A stretch of DNA of 64,000 nucleotides from NCBI RefSeq assembly GCF_006970865.1, contig NZ_CP035503.1, positions 2,927,001 to 2,991,000 of the forward strand. The letters are read 5' to 3'. A model generated the notes under the pieces. The model was not told the DNA's origin. It searched no databases and worked only from the letters and a program-made list of their open reading frames with translations. Source of the DNA: Rhodoferax sediminis (lineage in GTDB: Bacteria > Pseudomonadota > Gammaproteobacteria > Burkholderiales > Burkholderiaceae_C). Of the stretch, positions 19,659 through 27,535 are shown one piece after another. Within the stretch, counting starts at the first letter, position 1. Each line of letters opens with the position of its first letter. The translations under genes were made by a program, and so were the position numbers.

Positions 19659-19712
19659 AAAACCGCTGCCAGCCCTTGTCCACAGGGCGCAATCAGCTAC
19701 AAAAGGGATAGC
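19659..19712 (-). repeat. 54-bp dispersed module, copy C (nirB-nirD intergenic)
   Basis: On the minus strand all anchors fit: GCTA-N10-AGCT-N19-GGGCT-N8-TTTT. It occupies nearly the whole 73-base nirB-nirD gap inside the operon. Its 5' end, read on the plus strand, provides AAAAGGG just before the nirD ATG and probably its ribosome site. Confidence 0.85.
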
Positions 19713-19714
19713 AC

Positions 19715-20101
19715 ATGAACGACTGGAAAGCCATTTGCCGCGTTGAAGACATCCCCGTGCTAGGCGCACGCCGGGTGGCGCGCCCCAAGGGCGTGGCCGT
19801 CGCCGTGTTCCGCAACGACCAGGACCAGGTGTTCGCGCTGCTCGACCGCTGCCCGCACCGGGGCGGCCCGCTCTCGCAGGGCATCGTGTTCGGCACCAGC
19901 GTGGCCTGCCCGCTGCACAACCGGGTGATCGGGCTGGACGACGGCTGCGCCAAGGCGCCCGACGAGGGCTGCACGCCGCGCTTTGCCGTCAAGGTTGAGG
20001 CCGGCACCGTGTATCTGGATGCCGGTGAACTCGCCAGCCACGCCACCGACCTGCCCCAACCCGTTGCCGGACCGGCTTTGAAGGCAGCCGCCACCGCATG
20101 A
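19715..20101 (+). CDS. nirD: Nitrite reductase [NAD(P)H] small subunit (Rieske-like)
   Basis: NirD (128 aa) is the small partner of NirB and has a Rieske fold. Here the [2Fe-2S] ligand set is intact: C46-P-H48 and C65-P-L-H68. It assists electron transfer in assimilatory nitrite reduction. The ribosome site before its ATG appears to come from the repeat copy in the nirB-nirD gap. The stop overlaps the nasA start (ATGA). Confidence 0.93.
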   Translation: MNDWKAICRVEDIPVLGARRVARPKGVAVAVFRNDQDQVFALLDRCPHRGGPLSQGIVFGTSVACPLHNRVIGLDDGCAKAPDEGCTPRFAVKVEAGTVYLDAGELASHATDLPQPVAGPALKAAATA

Positions 20102-22914
20102 CGCATGAAACGCGTTCGACCTGCCCTTACTGCGGTGTAGGGTGCGGCGTGATCATCGAGTCGCAGGGCGATCAGGTCACCGGCGTGCGCGGCGACCCCG
20201 GGCATCCGGCCAACTTCGGCCGGCTGTGCAGCAAGGGCGCCACGCTGCACCTGACGGCCAGCGCGGCCGTGACCCGGCAGACCCGGCTGATGCAGCCAAT
20301 GCAGCGCCTGCGCCGGCACGAGGCGCCCGTGCCCCTGGCGTGGGACGCCGCCCTTGGCCTGGCCAGCCAGACCTTCGCGCGCATCACCCGCGAGCACGGG
20401 CCCGATGCCGTGGGCTTTTACCTCTCGGGCCAGTTGCTGACCGAGGACTACTACGTCTTCAACAAGCTGTCCAAGGGCCTGATCGGCACCAACAACGTGG
20501 ACACCAACTCGCGCCTGTGCATGAGCAGCGCGGTGGCGGGCTACAAGCAGACGCTCGGGATGGACGCACCGCCCGCCTGCTACGACGACGTGAGCCACGC
20601 GCAGCGCCTTTTCATTGTCGGCAGCAACACGGCCTGGGCGCACCCGGTCCTGTTTCGCCGCATCGAGGACGCGAAGGCCGCCAACCCGGCCTTGAAAATC
20701 ATCGTGGTCGACCCGCGCCGCACCGACACCGCGGCGATCGCCGACCTGTATTTGCCGATCCAGCCCGGCACCGACGTCATGCTGTTCAACGGCATGCTGC
20801 ACATCATGCTGTGGGAAGGCTGGATCGATGCCGCCTGGATTGCGGCCCACACCAGCGGCTTCGATGCGCTCAAGGCCACGCTGCGCGACTGCACGCCGGC
20901 CCTCGTGGCGCAGGTCTGCGGCATCACCAAAGAAGACCTGTATGTCGCGGCGCAGCTGTTCGCCGGCGCTTCGGCGGGCGATGCGGGGCGTCGCGCACCC
21001 ACGCTCAGCCTGTACTGCCAGGGCCTGAACCAGTCGAGCAGCGGCACCGCCAAGAACGCGGCGCTGATCAATTTGCACCTGGCCACCGGCCAGATCGGGC
21101 GACCCGGTGCCGGCCCGTTCTCGCTGACCGGCCAGCCCAATGCCATGGGCGGGCGCGAGGTCGGCGGCATGGCCAACCTGCTGTCGGCGCACCGCGACCT
21201 GGCGAATCCGCAGCACCGCGCCGAAGTGGCCGCGCTGTGGGGCGTGCCCTCGGTGCCCGACCAGCCCGGCAAGACGGCGGTCGAGATGTTCCAGGCGGCG
21301 GCCGACGGCGAAATCCGCGCGCTGTGGATTGCCTGCACCAACCCGGCCCAGTCCATGCCCGACCAGGCATTGGTGCGCCGAGCACTGGAACGCTGCGAGT
21401 TCGTGGTGGTGCAGGAAGCCTTTGCCACCACCGCCACCTGCGATTACGCCGACCTGCTGCTGCCCGCCACGACCTGGAGTGAAAAGGAAGGCACGGTCAC
21501 CAACAGCGAGCGGCGCATCAGCCGGGTGCGGGCGGCGGTTCCACCGCCCGGGAGTGCGCAAAACGGTCCACGCCACGACTGGGCTATTGCCGTGGATTTT
21601 GCGCGGCGACTGGAGCCGTTGCTGCCTGTTCGTGCCGAAACGGGCCTGTTCCCCTACGACACGCCCGAAGCCATCTGGAACGAGCACCGCGAATCCACGC
21701 GCGGCCGCGACCTCGACATCACGGGCCTGAGCTACGCCCGGCTCGACGACGCAGGCCCGCAGCAGTGGCCGCTGCCGGAGGGCGAGACGGTCGGCAAGGC
21801 GCGCCTGTACGAAGACGGCGTCTTCCCCACGCCCGACGGCCGCGCGCGCTTTGCCGCTACCACCTACCGGCCCGTGGCCGAGCCGCGCGAGTCGCGCTAC
21901 CCGTTCAGCCTGTCCACCGGGCGCCTGCGCGACCAGTGGCACGGCATGAGCCGCACCGGCACGCTGGGCCGGCTGTTCGGCCATGTGGCCGAGCCGGCCG
22001 TGCAGTTGCACCCGCAGGACATGGCGCGCCGCGGCCTCCAGGAGGGCGACCTGGTCCACGTCACCAGCCGGCGCGGCTCGATCGTGCTGCCGGTGCAGGG
22101 CGCCAGCGAAATGGGGTTGAGCCAGGCCTTCATCGCCATGCACTGGGGCGGCGAGTTTCTCGGCGGCGTCAGCAGCATGGGCGTGCGGCTGGCCGGCGTG
22201 AATGCGCTGACCACCTCGGCCTTTTGCCCGAACTCGAAACAGCCCGAGCTCAAGCACGCGGCGGTGAAAATCCTGAAGGCCGAACTGCCGTGGTCGCTGC
22301 TCGGCGTGGCCTGGCTGCCGGACGAGCGGGCGCTGGCGGCGCGCGAGGAGCTCAAGCGTCTGATGGCGCTGTTTCCGTTTGCCAGCTGCGTGCCCTTCGG
22401 CCGCGAGCGCACCGGCCTGCTGTTTCGCGCCGCCAGTTACGAGGCGGCGCCCATTGAGGTCATCGCAAACATCGAGCGCCTGCTGGGCCTGGGCGGCTCC
22501 GACGTGCTTCGCTACGCCGACAGGAAAAAAGGCCAGCGCCGCGCGGCCCGGCTCGCGCGCATGGGCGATCAGGCACGGCTCACGGGCTTTGTGCTGGCCG
22601 GCGACATCAGCGCCGAGAGCTGGATCAAGACCCTGCTGCAGGACGAGCTGCCGGCGCAGGCGTACGGCCGCCTGCTGCTGGTGCCCGGCGCCAAGGCGCC
22701 CGTTGCGGTGCAATCGCGCGGCCAACAGGTGTGCACCTGCCTGAACGTGACGGACACGGCCATCCGCGCCCATCTGGCGGGTGCGGCGGGCCCGGAGGAC
22801 AGCCGCCTGGCCTCGCTGCAGGCCAGGCTGCGATGCGGCACCCAGTGCGGCTCCTGCGTGCCGGAACTGCGCAAAATCATCCGGGCGACCCTGCCGTTGA
22901 AACAGGCCGCCTGA
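20098..22914 (+). CDS. nasA: Assimilatory nitrate reductase, catalytic subunit with C-terminal BFD domain
   Basis: A 938-residue molybdenum bis-MGD enzyme reducing nitrate to nitrite. The N-terminal [4Fe-4S] ligands are C9, C12, C16 and C44. The body shows molybdopterin oxidoreductase motifs such as GTNNVDTNSRLCMSSA and GRVRxQWHGMSRTGT-like TGRLRDQWHG. The C-terminal 75 residues add a BFD-type [2Fe-2S] domain (VCTCLN...CGTQCGSC), which may accept electrons directly because no separate NasC reductase gene is adjacent. The start overlaps nirD by four bases. Confidence 0.94.
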   Translation: MTHETRSTCPYCGVGCGVIIESQGDQVTGVRGDPGHPANFGRLCSKGATLHLTASAAVTRQTRLMQPMQRLRRHEAPVPLAWDAALGLASQTFARITREHGPDAVGFYLSGQLLTEDYYVFNKLSKGLIGTNNVDTNSRLCMSSAVAGYKQTLGMDAPPACYDDVSHAQRLFIVGSNTAWAHPVLFRRIEDAKAANPALKIIVVDPRRTDTAAIADLYLPIQPGTDVMLFNGMLHIMLWEGWIDAAWIAAHTSGFDALKATLRDCTPALVAQVCGITKEDLYVAAQLFAGASAGDAGRRAPTLSLYCQGLNQSSSGTAKNAALINLHLATGQIGRPGAGPFSLTGQPNAMGGREVGGMANLLSAHRDLANPQHRAEVAALWGVPSVPDQPGKTAVEMFQAAADGEIRALWIACTNPAQSMPDQALVRRALERCEFVVVQEAFATTATCDYADLLLPATTWSEKEGTVTNSERRISRVRAAVPPPGSAQNGPRHDWAIAVDFARRLEPLLPVRAETGLFPYDTPEAIWNEHRESTRGRDLDITGLSYARLDDAGPQQWPLPEGETVGKARLYEDGVFPTPDGRARFAATTYRPVAEPRESRYPFSLSTGRLRDQWHGMSRTGTLGRLFGHVAEPAVQLHPQDMARRGLQEGDLVHVTSRRGSIVLPVQGASEMGLSQAFIAMHWGGEFLGGVSSMGVRLAGVNALTTSAFCPNSKQPELKHAAVKILKAELPWSLLGVAWLPDERALAAREELKRLMALFPFASCVPFGRERTGLLFRAASYEAAPIEVIANIERLLGLGGSDVLRYADRKKGQRRAARLARMGDQARLTGFVLAGDISAESWIKTLLQDELPAQAYGRLLLVPGAKAPVAVQSRGQQVCTCLNVTDTAIRAHLAGAAGPEDSRLASLQARLRCGTQCGSCVPELRKIIRATLPLKQAA

Positions 22915-22988
22915 GACCGATGCGCCAGGCGCGCGGCAGATATCAGCTCATAACCAAAAGTCATCAGGCATCAAAGACAATCGGGGTC

Positions 22989-23894
22989 ATGGCAATCAGT
23001 CACTACCTCAGGGAAATCGGCCGCGGCAAGGACGGCGCGCGCGCGCTCAGCCGCGAGCAGGCCGCCGATTTGTTCGGCCAGGTGCTCGACGGCGCGGTGA
23101 CCGACCTGGAAGTGGGCGGCTTCTGCCTGGCCATGCGCATCAAGGGCGAGACGCCCGCCGAGATGGCGGGTTTTCTCGACGCGGCCCATGCACGCCTGCA
23201 CAAACTGCCGGCGACGGATAAGCCGATGGTGGTGCTGCCCAGCTACAACGGCGCGCGCAAGCTGCCGCTGCTGACGCCGCTGCTGGCGCTGCTGCTGGCG
23301 CGCGAGGGGCTGCCGGTGCTGGTGCACGGCACGGCCACCGAAAACACCCGGGTCTATACATCAGAAGTGCTCGAAGCCCTTGACATACGCGCGCAGACAG
23401 CTATCAAACCCGTAGCACCCGGCGAAGTGGCCTTTGTCCCCACGAAACTGCTCTGCGCCGGCTTGCAGCGCCTGCTCGATGTGCGCCGCGCGGTCGGCCT
23501 GCGCAACCCGGCGCACAGCCTGGTCAAGCTGATGAACCCCTGCGCCGGCCCCAGCCTGGTCGTGGGCAGCTACACCCACCCCGAATACGCCACCTCGATG
23601 GCGGCGGTGTTCGAGCTGGTGCAGGCCAATGCCCTGCTGCTGCGCGGCACCGAGGGCGAGGGCGTCGCCGACCCGCGCCGCATGCCGCAGATGACGGGCT
23701 TCGTGGCCGGCCGGCGCGTGCTGCTGGAGGAAGCCCAAAGCGGCCCCTTGAGCGCGCTGCCCGATCTGCCCAAGGCGATCGATGCCGCCAGCACCGCCGC
23801 CTATATCCGGGCCGTCATGGCGGGCAAGCAGGCGGTGCCGGCGCCGATCGCGCGGCAGGTGGAACACATCTTGCGTCTGGTCTCCCCACCATGA
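22989..23894 (+). CDS. ybiB: YbiB/TrpD2-like protein of the glycosyltransferase family 3 fold
   Basis: A 301-residue homologue of anthranilate phosphoribosyltransferase that in E. coli YbiB binds nucleic acid rather than making tryptophan. The TrpD-like helical N-domain (REQAADLFGQVLDGAVTDLEVGGF) and the NPAHSLVKLMNP and GSYTHPEYA segments are recognisable. It lies between nasA and cobA, and its stop overlaps the cobA start. Its job in nitrate assimilation is unknown. An antisense copy of the 54-bp module lies inside at residues about 125-143. Confidence 0.82.
   Translation: MAISHYLREIGRGKDGARALSREQAADLFGQVLDGAVTDLEVGGFCLAMRIKGETPAEMAGFLDAAHARLHKLPATDKPMVVLPSYNGARKLPLLTPLLALLLAREGLPVLVHGTATENTRVYTSEVLEALDIRAQTAIKPVAPGEVAFVPTKLLCAGLQRLLDVRRAVGLRNPAHSLVKLMNPCAGPSLVVGSYTHPEYATSMAAVFELVQANALLLRGTEGEGVADPRRMPQMTGFVAGRRVLLEEAQSGPLSALPDLPKAIDAASTAAYIRAVMAGKQAVPAPIARQVEHILRLVSPP
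23363..23416 (-). repeat. 54-bp dispersed module, copy D (inside ybiB, antisense)
   Basis: The minus strand gives GCTA-N10-AGCT-N19-GGGCT with exact spacing and TTCT in place of the T-tract. On the coding strand it is read in frame as part of VLEALDIRAQTAIKPVAP. Local AT content is visibly higher than in the flanking codons. Confidence 0.7.
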
Positions 23895-24715
23895 ATTCAC
23901 TCAAAAACAGCGCCGGCGGCACGGGACAGGTCACGCTGGTGGGCGCCGGCCCCGGCGACCCGGAACTGCTCACGCTCAAGGCCGTGAAAGCCATCGCGGC
24001 CGCCACCGTGCTGCTGGTCGACGACCTGGTTGGCGACGGCATCGTGGCCTACGCGTCGCCGCAGGCGCGCATCGTGTTTGTCGGCAAGCGCGGCGGCTGC
24101 AAGTCCACGCCGCAGGCCTTCATTGAAAAGCTCATGATCATGGCCGCGCGCGAAGGCGAAACCGTGGTCCGGCTCAAGGGCGGCGACCCGTTCATCTTCG
24201 GGCGCGGCGGCGAGGAGGTGGAGCACCTGCAGGCCGCCGGCATCCAGGTGGAGGTGGTCAACGGCATCACCGCCGGGCTGGCCGCCGTCACCTCGCTGGG
24301 CGCGCCGCTGACGCACCGCGAGCATGCGCATGGCGTGGTGTTCATCACCGGTCACGCCCCCGTGGGGGGCACGGGCGACGGCGCCGACTGGCGCGCCCTG
24401 GCCGCCACCGCACACAGTGCAAAGCTGACGCTGGTGATCTACATGGGCGTGCGCGGCGCACAGCGCATCCAGCAGGACCTGCTGACCGGGCTGCCAACCG
24501 GCACGCCGGTGGCCGTGATCCAGAACGCCAGCCTGCCGACCCAGCGCCACATCAGCACCACGCTGGGCGAGCTGTCCGCCGCCATCGAGCGCGAACACAT
24601 GGCCAGCCCTTCGGTGATCGTGGTGGGCGACGTAACGCGCGCCATCGCCACGATGCCGCAGGCGCACACCGGCGACGTTGCACCGCGTGCCTCGCGACGG
24701 CCCCGGGCCGCCTGA
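23891..24715 (+). CDS. cobA: Uroporphyrinogen-III C-methyltransferase
   Basis: A 274-residue SAM-dependent enzyme that methylates uroporphyrinogen III twice to precorrin-2, the precursor of the siroheme needed by NirB. The family motifs VGAGPGDPELLTLKAVKAI, VRLKGGDPFIFGRGGEE and the GITAGLAAVTSLGAPLTHR segment are intact. The CysG reductase/chelatase half is absent, so precorrin-2 must be oxidised and metallated by another protein. It overlaps ybiB by four bases and ends the nitrate assimilation operon. Confidence 0.94.
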   Translation: MNSLKNSAGGTGQVTLVGAGPGDPELLTLKAVKAIAAATVLLVDDLVGDGIVAYASPQARIVFVGKRGGCKSTPQAFIEKLMIMAAREGETVVRLKGGDPFIFGRGGEEVEHLQAAGIQVEVVNGITAGLAAVTSLGAPLTHREHAHGVVFITGHAPVGGTGDGADWRALAATAHSAKLTLVIYMGVRGAQRIQQDLLTGLPTGTPVAVIQNASLPTQRHISTTLGELSAAIEREHMASPSVIVVGDVTRAIATMPQAHTGDVAPRASRRPRAA

Positions 24716-24993
24716 CCGGCGCACGTTTTCGGGTGTTTTTTCGGGCGTTGCTTGTCGTTACTTGTATTGATGTGAACTATTGCCAAAGGCGCCCGAACAG
24801 GCGGGCGTTGCCTTGAATTTGGGAAAACGGCGAGCTAGAAATCGCCATGGCACGCCGCGCAACCACCCGATGCGCAGTGCGTAACGCCACCCACAGGAGT
24901 TACTACATTGTTGGTCCCGCCGCGCGGCCGTCGTCGCGAAAAGGCGGTCCACCGAACCAGATTTTGCTGACTTTTGCCTGAAGGAGAAACTTC

Positions 24994-25323
24994 ATGCACA
25001 CCCGGAAAAAAGCAAGACGTGGCAGGCACACCGTGCCCGGCCACAAACGCACCCTCCCCGTTGAATGGCAACTGACGCTGTGGCTGGGCGTCGTCGCGCT
25101 CGCGCTCGGCCTGTTTGCGCTGACACCGGCAATCAATGACGAAACCGGCCAGCCTGCACTCGCGGGATTGACCCATAGCCAAGGGTCGGGCGGCAGCGGC
25201 ATTCTCCCCGCCTCATACCCATCGGCGCAGGCGCAGCGGGACACCACCGTGGCGAACTGCGCCGGCCTGCGAACGGGATCCGCGACCCCTTCGGCGGCGT
25301 CTCGCGCGAACATGGCCCGCTGA
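24994..25323 (+). CDS. Small membrane-anchored protein of unknown function
   Basis: A 109-residue reading frame with a strong ribosome site (AAGGAG, seven bases before the ATG). It has a basic N-terminus (HTRKKARRGRHTVPGHKR), one hydrophobic segment at residues about 26-46 and a low-complexity Ser/Gly/Ala tail. I recognise no family. The tail may not be constrained, so the gene call rests mainly on the ribosome site and the helix. The 278 bases upstream hold nothing I recognise. Confidence 0.4.
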   Translation: MHTRKKARRGRHTVPGHKRTLPVEWQLTLWLGVVALALGLFALTPAINDETGQPALAGLTHSQGSGGSGILPASYPSAQAQRDTTVANCAGLRTGSATPSAASRANMAR

Positions 25324-25387
25324 TCGCCCCCCGCGTGCGCTATATTTCGTCGCCCTTGCCAAAGTCCGGCAAGCGTTAAGGGGCCGT

Positions 25388-26608
25388 TTGACTCATTCAT
25401 TTGACACCGTGATCATCGGCGCGGGTGCTGCCGGCCTGTTCTGCGCCGGCGTCGCGGGGCAGCTCGGGCTCAAGGTCCTGCTGCTCGACCACAGCGAGAA
25501 GGTGGCCGAGAAGATCCGCATCTCGGGCGGCGGGCGCGCCAATTTCACGAATCGCGACGTGACCCCGGCCAACTTCTCGGGCGAGAACCCGCATTTTTGC
25601 CGCTCAGCCCTGGCGCGCTACACGCCGCGCGACTTCACCGCGCTCATGGAGCGCTACCGCATCCCGTTCCACGAGAAGCACAAGGGCCAGCTGTTTTGCG
25701 ACCACTCGGCCGAAGACCTGATCCAGATGCTGCTGGCCGAGTGCGCGGCCGGCGGCGTGCAGCGCTGGCAGCCTTGCAGCATCAAAAGCATCCGCAGCCC
25801 AGGTGCAGCGGGCGCCTCATGCTATGAACTCGATAGCGACCGGGGCATCATCGCGGCCCGTTCCATCGTGGTGGCCACGGGTGGACTGTCCATCCCGAAA
25901 ATCGGCGCGACCGATTTTGCCTACCGCGTGGCACGCCAGTTCGGCCTGCGCGTGGTGCAGCCGCGCCCCGCCCTGGTGCCATTGACCTTCGACGGCGCCG
26001 GCTGGGCGCCCTATGCGCAACTGGCCGGGCTGTCGCTGCCGGTGCAGATTTCGACCGGCAGCAAGAAGGCTCAGACCACCTTCCTCGAAGACCTGCTGTT
26101 CACGCATCGCGGCCTGTCCGGCCCGGCGGTGCTGCAAATCTCCAGCTACTGGGCCGCGGGTGCCCCGATCCGGCTCAACCTGGCGCCCGGGCACGACGTG
26201 GCGCAAGCGCTGACGCGGGCCAAGACCAGCTCGCGCAAGCGCATTGCCAATGAACTGGCCGCCCTGGTGCCGTCGCGGCTGGCCGAGGCCTGGGTACAGC
26301 AGGACAGCCGCTGGCAGCGCCCGGTGAGCGACGCCCCGGACAAGGCATTGATGCTGCTGGCCGAACGTCTCGCGCGCTGGGAACTCACGCCCACCGGCAC
26401 CGAAGGCTACAAGAAGGCCGAGGTCACGGCGGGCGGCGTGGACACCCGCGACCTGTCGTCCCAGACCATGGAATCGAAGCAGCCGGGCCTGTATTTCATT
26501 GGCGAGGCGGTCGATGTGACGGGCTGGCTCGGCGGTTACAACTTTCAATGGGCCTGGGCCAGCGCTTTTGCCTGCGCGCAGGCACTTGCAAACGGAAAAA
26601 CACTATAA
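25388..26608 (+). CDS. NAD(P)/FAD-dependent oxidoreductase, BaiN/HI0933 family
   Basis: A 406-residue flavoprotein with the Rossmann motif [19 protein letters not shown] at the N-terminus, the family signature [14 protein letters not shown], and the C-terminal [22 protein letters not shown] that closes the FAD site. The physiological substrate of this family is mostly unknown. Translation starts at a TTG at 25388 behind AAGGGG. The stop codon lies inside the TATAAT of the following rpsU promoter. An antisense 54-bp module copy lies at residues about 133-150. Confidence 0.88.
   Translation: MTHSFDTVIIGAGAAGLFCAGVAGQLGLKVLLLDHSEKVAEKIRISGGGRANFTNRDVTPANFSGENPHFCRSALARYTPRDFTALMERYRIPFHEKHKGQLFCDHSAEDLIQMLLAECAAGGVQRWQPCSIKSIRSPGAAGASCYELDSDRGIIAARSIVVATGGLSIPKIGATDFAYRVARQFGLRVVQPRPALVPLTFDGAGWAPYAQLAGLSLPVQISTGSKKAQTTFLEDLLFTHRGLSGPAVLQISSYWAAGAPIRLNLAPGHDVAQALTRAKTSSRKRIANELAALVPSRLAEAWVQQDSRWQRPVSDAPDKALMLLAERLARWELTPTGTEGYKKAEVTAGGVDTRDLSSQTMESKQPGLYFIGEAVDVTGWLGGYNFQWAWASAFACAQALANGKTL
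25784..25837 (-). repeat. 54-bp dispersed module, copy E (inside the BaiN-like gene, antisense)
   Basis: The minus strand shows GCTA-N10-AGCA-N19-GGGCT-N8-TTTT with exact spacing. On the coding strand it is read through in frame as [19 protein letters not shown], a stretch between two strands of the flavoprotein where length variation should be tolerated. Confidence 0.75.
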
Positions 26609-26609
26609 T
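26604..26609 (+). promoter_or_regulatory. Candidate -10 box (TATAAT) of the rpsU promoter
   Basis: A perfect TATAAT lies about 130 bases before rpsU and overlaps the TAA stop of the preceding flavoprotein gene. The -35 region is weak. The arrangement mirrors that of rpsO in this window. Confidence 0.5.
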
Positions 26610-26738
26610 TGCAGGCTTTGCTGGCAAACCCCCGTCGGCCTGATCCACATTGAGACGGGGAACACCGCTGGACACGCACCCCGGGGCCTGATCTTCCCTG
26701 AAGTAGCGTTTCGGCAAATTTTTGGAAACCATTACCTA

Positions 26739-26951
26739 ATGACCGCCATCCGTCTGAAAGAAAACGAGCCGTTCGACGTGGCCCTGCGCCGCTTCAAGCG
26801 CACCATCGAAAAACTCGGCCTGCTGACCGAACTGCGCGCGCGCGAGTTCTATGAAAAGCCCACCGCCGAGCGCAAGCGCAAGAAGGCCGCCGCGGTCAAG
26901 CGCAACTACAAGCGCATCCGTTCGATGCAGTTGCCCAAGAAGCTGTACTGA
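26739..26951 (+). CDS. rpsU: 30S ribosomal protein S21
   Basis: S21 (70 aa) is a small basic 30S protein that helps base-pairing with the Shine-Dalgarno sequence. The sequence [20 protein letters not shown] and the basic tail ending [10 protein letters not shown] are typical. The ATG at 26739 gives the exact family N-terminus, although only a weak GGAAA precedes it. A terminator follows within 90 bases. Confidence 0.97.
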   Translation: MTAIRLKENEPFDVALRRFKRTIEKLGLLTELRAREFYEKPTAERKRKKAAAVKRNYKRIRSMQLPKKLY

Positions 26952-27002
26952 TTCGACTTCCCGCCTGATTGCCCGCGCGGCAATCGACCAGAAGAAAGAC
27001 AA

Positions 27003-27038
27003 GCTCGCCCGGGGACGCTCTGGCGGGCTTTTGCTTTT
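27003..27038 (+). terminator. Rho-independent terminator after rpsU
   Basis: GCTCGCC and GGCGGGC (7 bp including one wobble) enclose a 12-base loop and are followed by TTTTGCTTTT. It lies between rpsU and yqeY, so the two genes may be partly uncoupled. Confidence 0.75.
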
Positions 27039-27072
27039 GGGCCGCACAAACACCCTTTTCCCGGAGAACACG

Positions 27073-27519
27073 ATGTCACTCAAAGACCAGATCACCGAAG
27101 ACATGAAAACCGCCATGCGCGCCAGGGACAGCGAGCGCCTGGGCACCATTCGCCTGCTGCTGGCCGCCATCAAGCAAAAAGAGGTGGACGAGCGCGTGGT
27201 GGTCGATGACGTGGCCGTGATCGCGATCGTGGACAAGCTCATCAAGCAGCGCAAGGATTCGATTGCCGCCTACACCCAGGCCGGCCGCATGGATCTGGCC
27301 GACAAGGAAGCGTCCGAGACAACCGTGCTGCAGGCCTACCTGCCCGCGCGCCTGAGCGCCGACGAGGTGACGGCCGAGGTGAAAGCGATCGTTGCCGAGC
27401 TCGGCGCCAAGGGTCCCGGCGATATGGGCAAGGTGATGGGCGCCGTCAAAACGAAACTGGCCGGCAAGGCCGACATGGGCCAGGTCAGCGCCGCGGTGAA
27501 GGCCGCGCTGGCGGGCTGA
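27073..27519 (+). CDS. yqeY: GatB/YqeY domain protein
   Basis: A 148-residue helical protein homologous to the tRNA-binding tail of GatB and to YqeY. MSLKDQITEDMKTAMRARDS, the LRLLLAAIKQKEVDER-like block and the C-terminal GDMGKVMGAVKTKLAGKADM helix pair are diagnostic. A role in tRNA handling is assumed from homology only. It follows rpsU, as in many betaproteobacteria, but dnaG and rpoD do not follow here. Confidence 0.9.
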   Translation: MSLKDQITEDMKTAMRARDSERLGTIRLLLAAIKQKEVDERVVVDDVAVIAIVDKLIKQRKDSIAAYTQAGRMDLADKEASETTVLQAYLPARLSADEVTAEVKAIVAELGAKGPGDMGKVMGAVKTKLAGKADMGQVSAAVKAALAG

Positions 27520-27535
27520 CGCTTGAGGCCGGCAC

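Noticed and set aside
19693..22773. A 1,026-codon open frame antisense to nirD and nasA
   Set aside because: It is a high-GC shadow frame with Arg/His/Ala/Gly-rich low-information sequence; the plus strand encodes full-length conserved enzymes with intact cofactor motifs.
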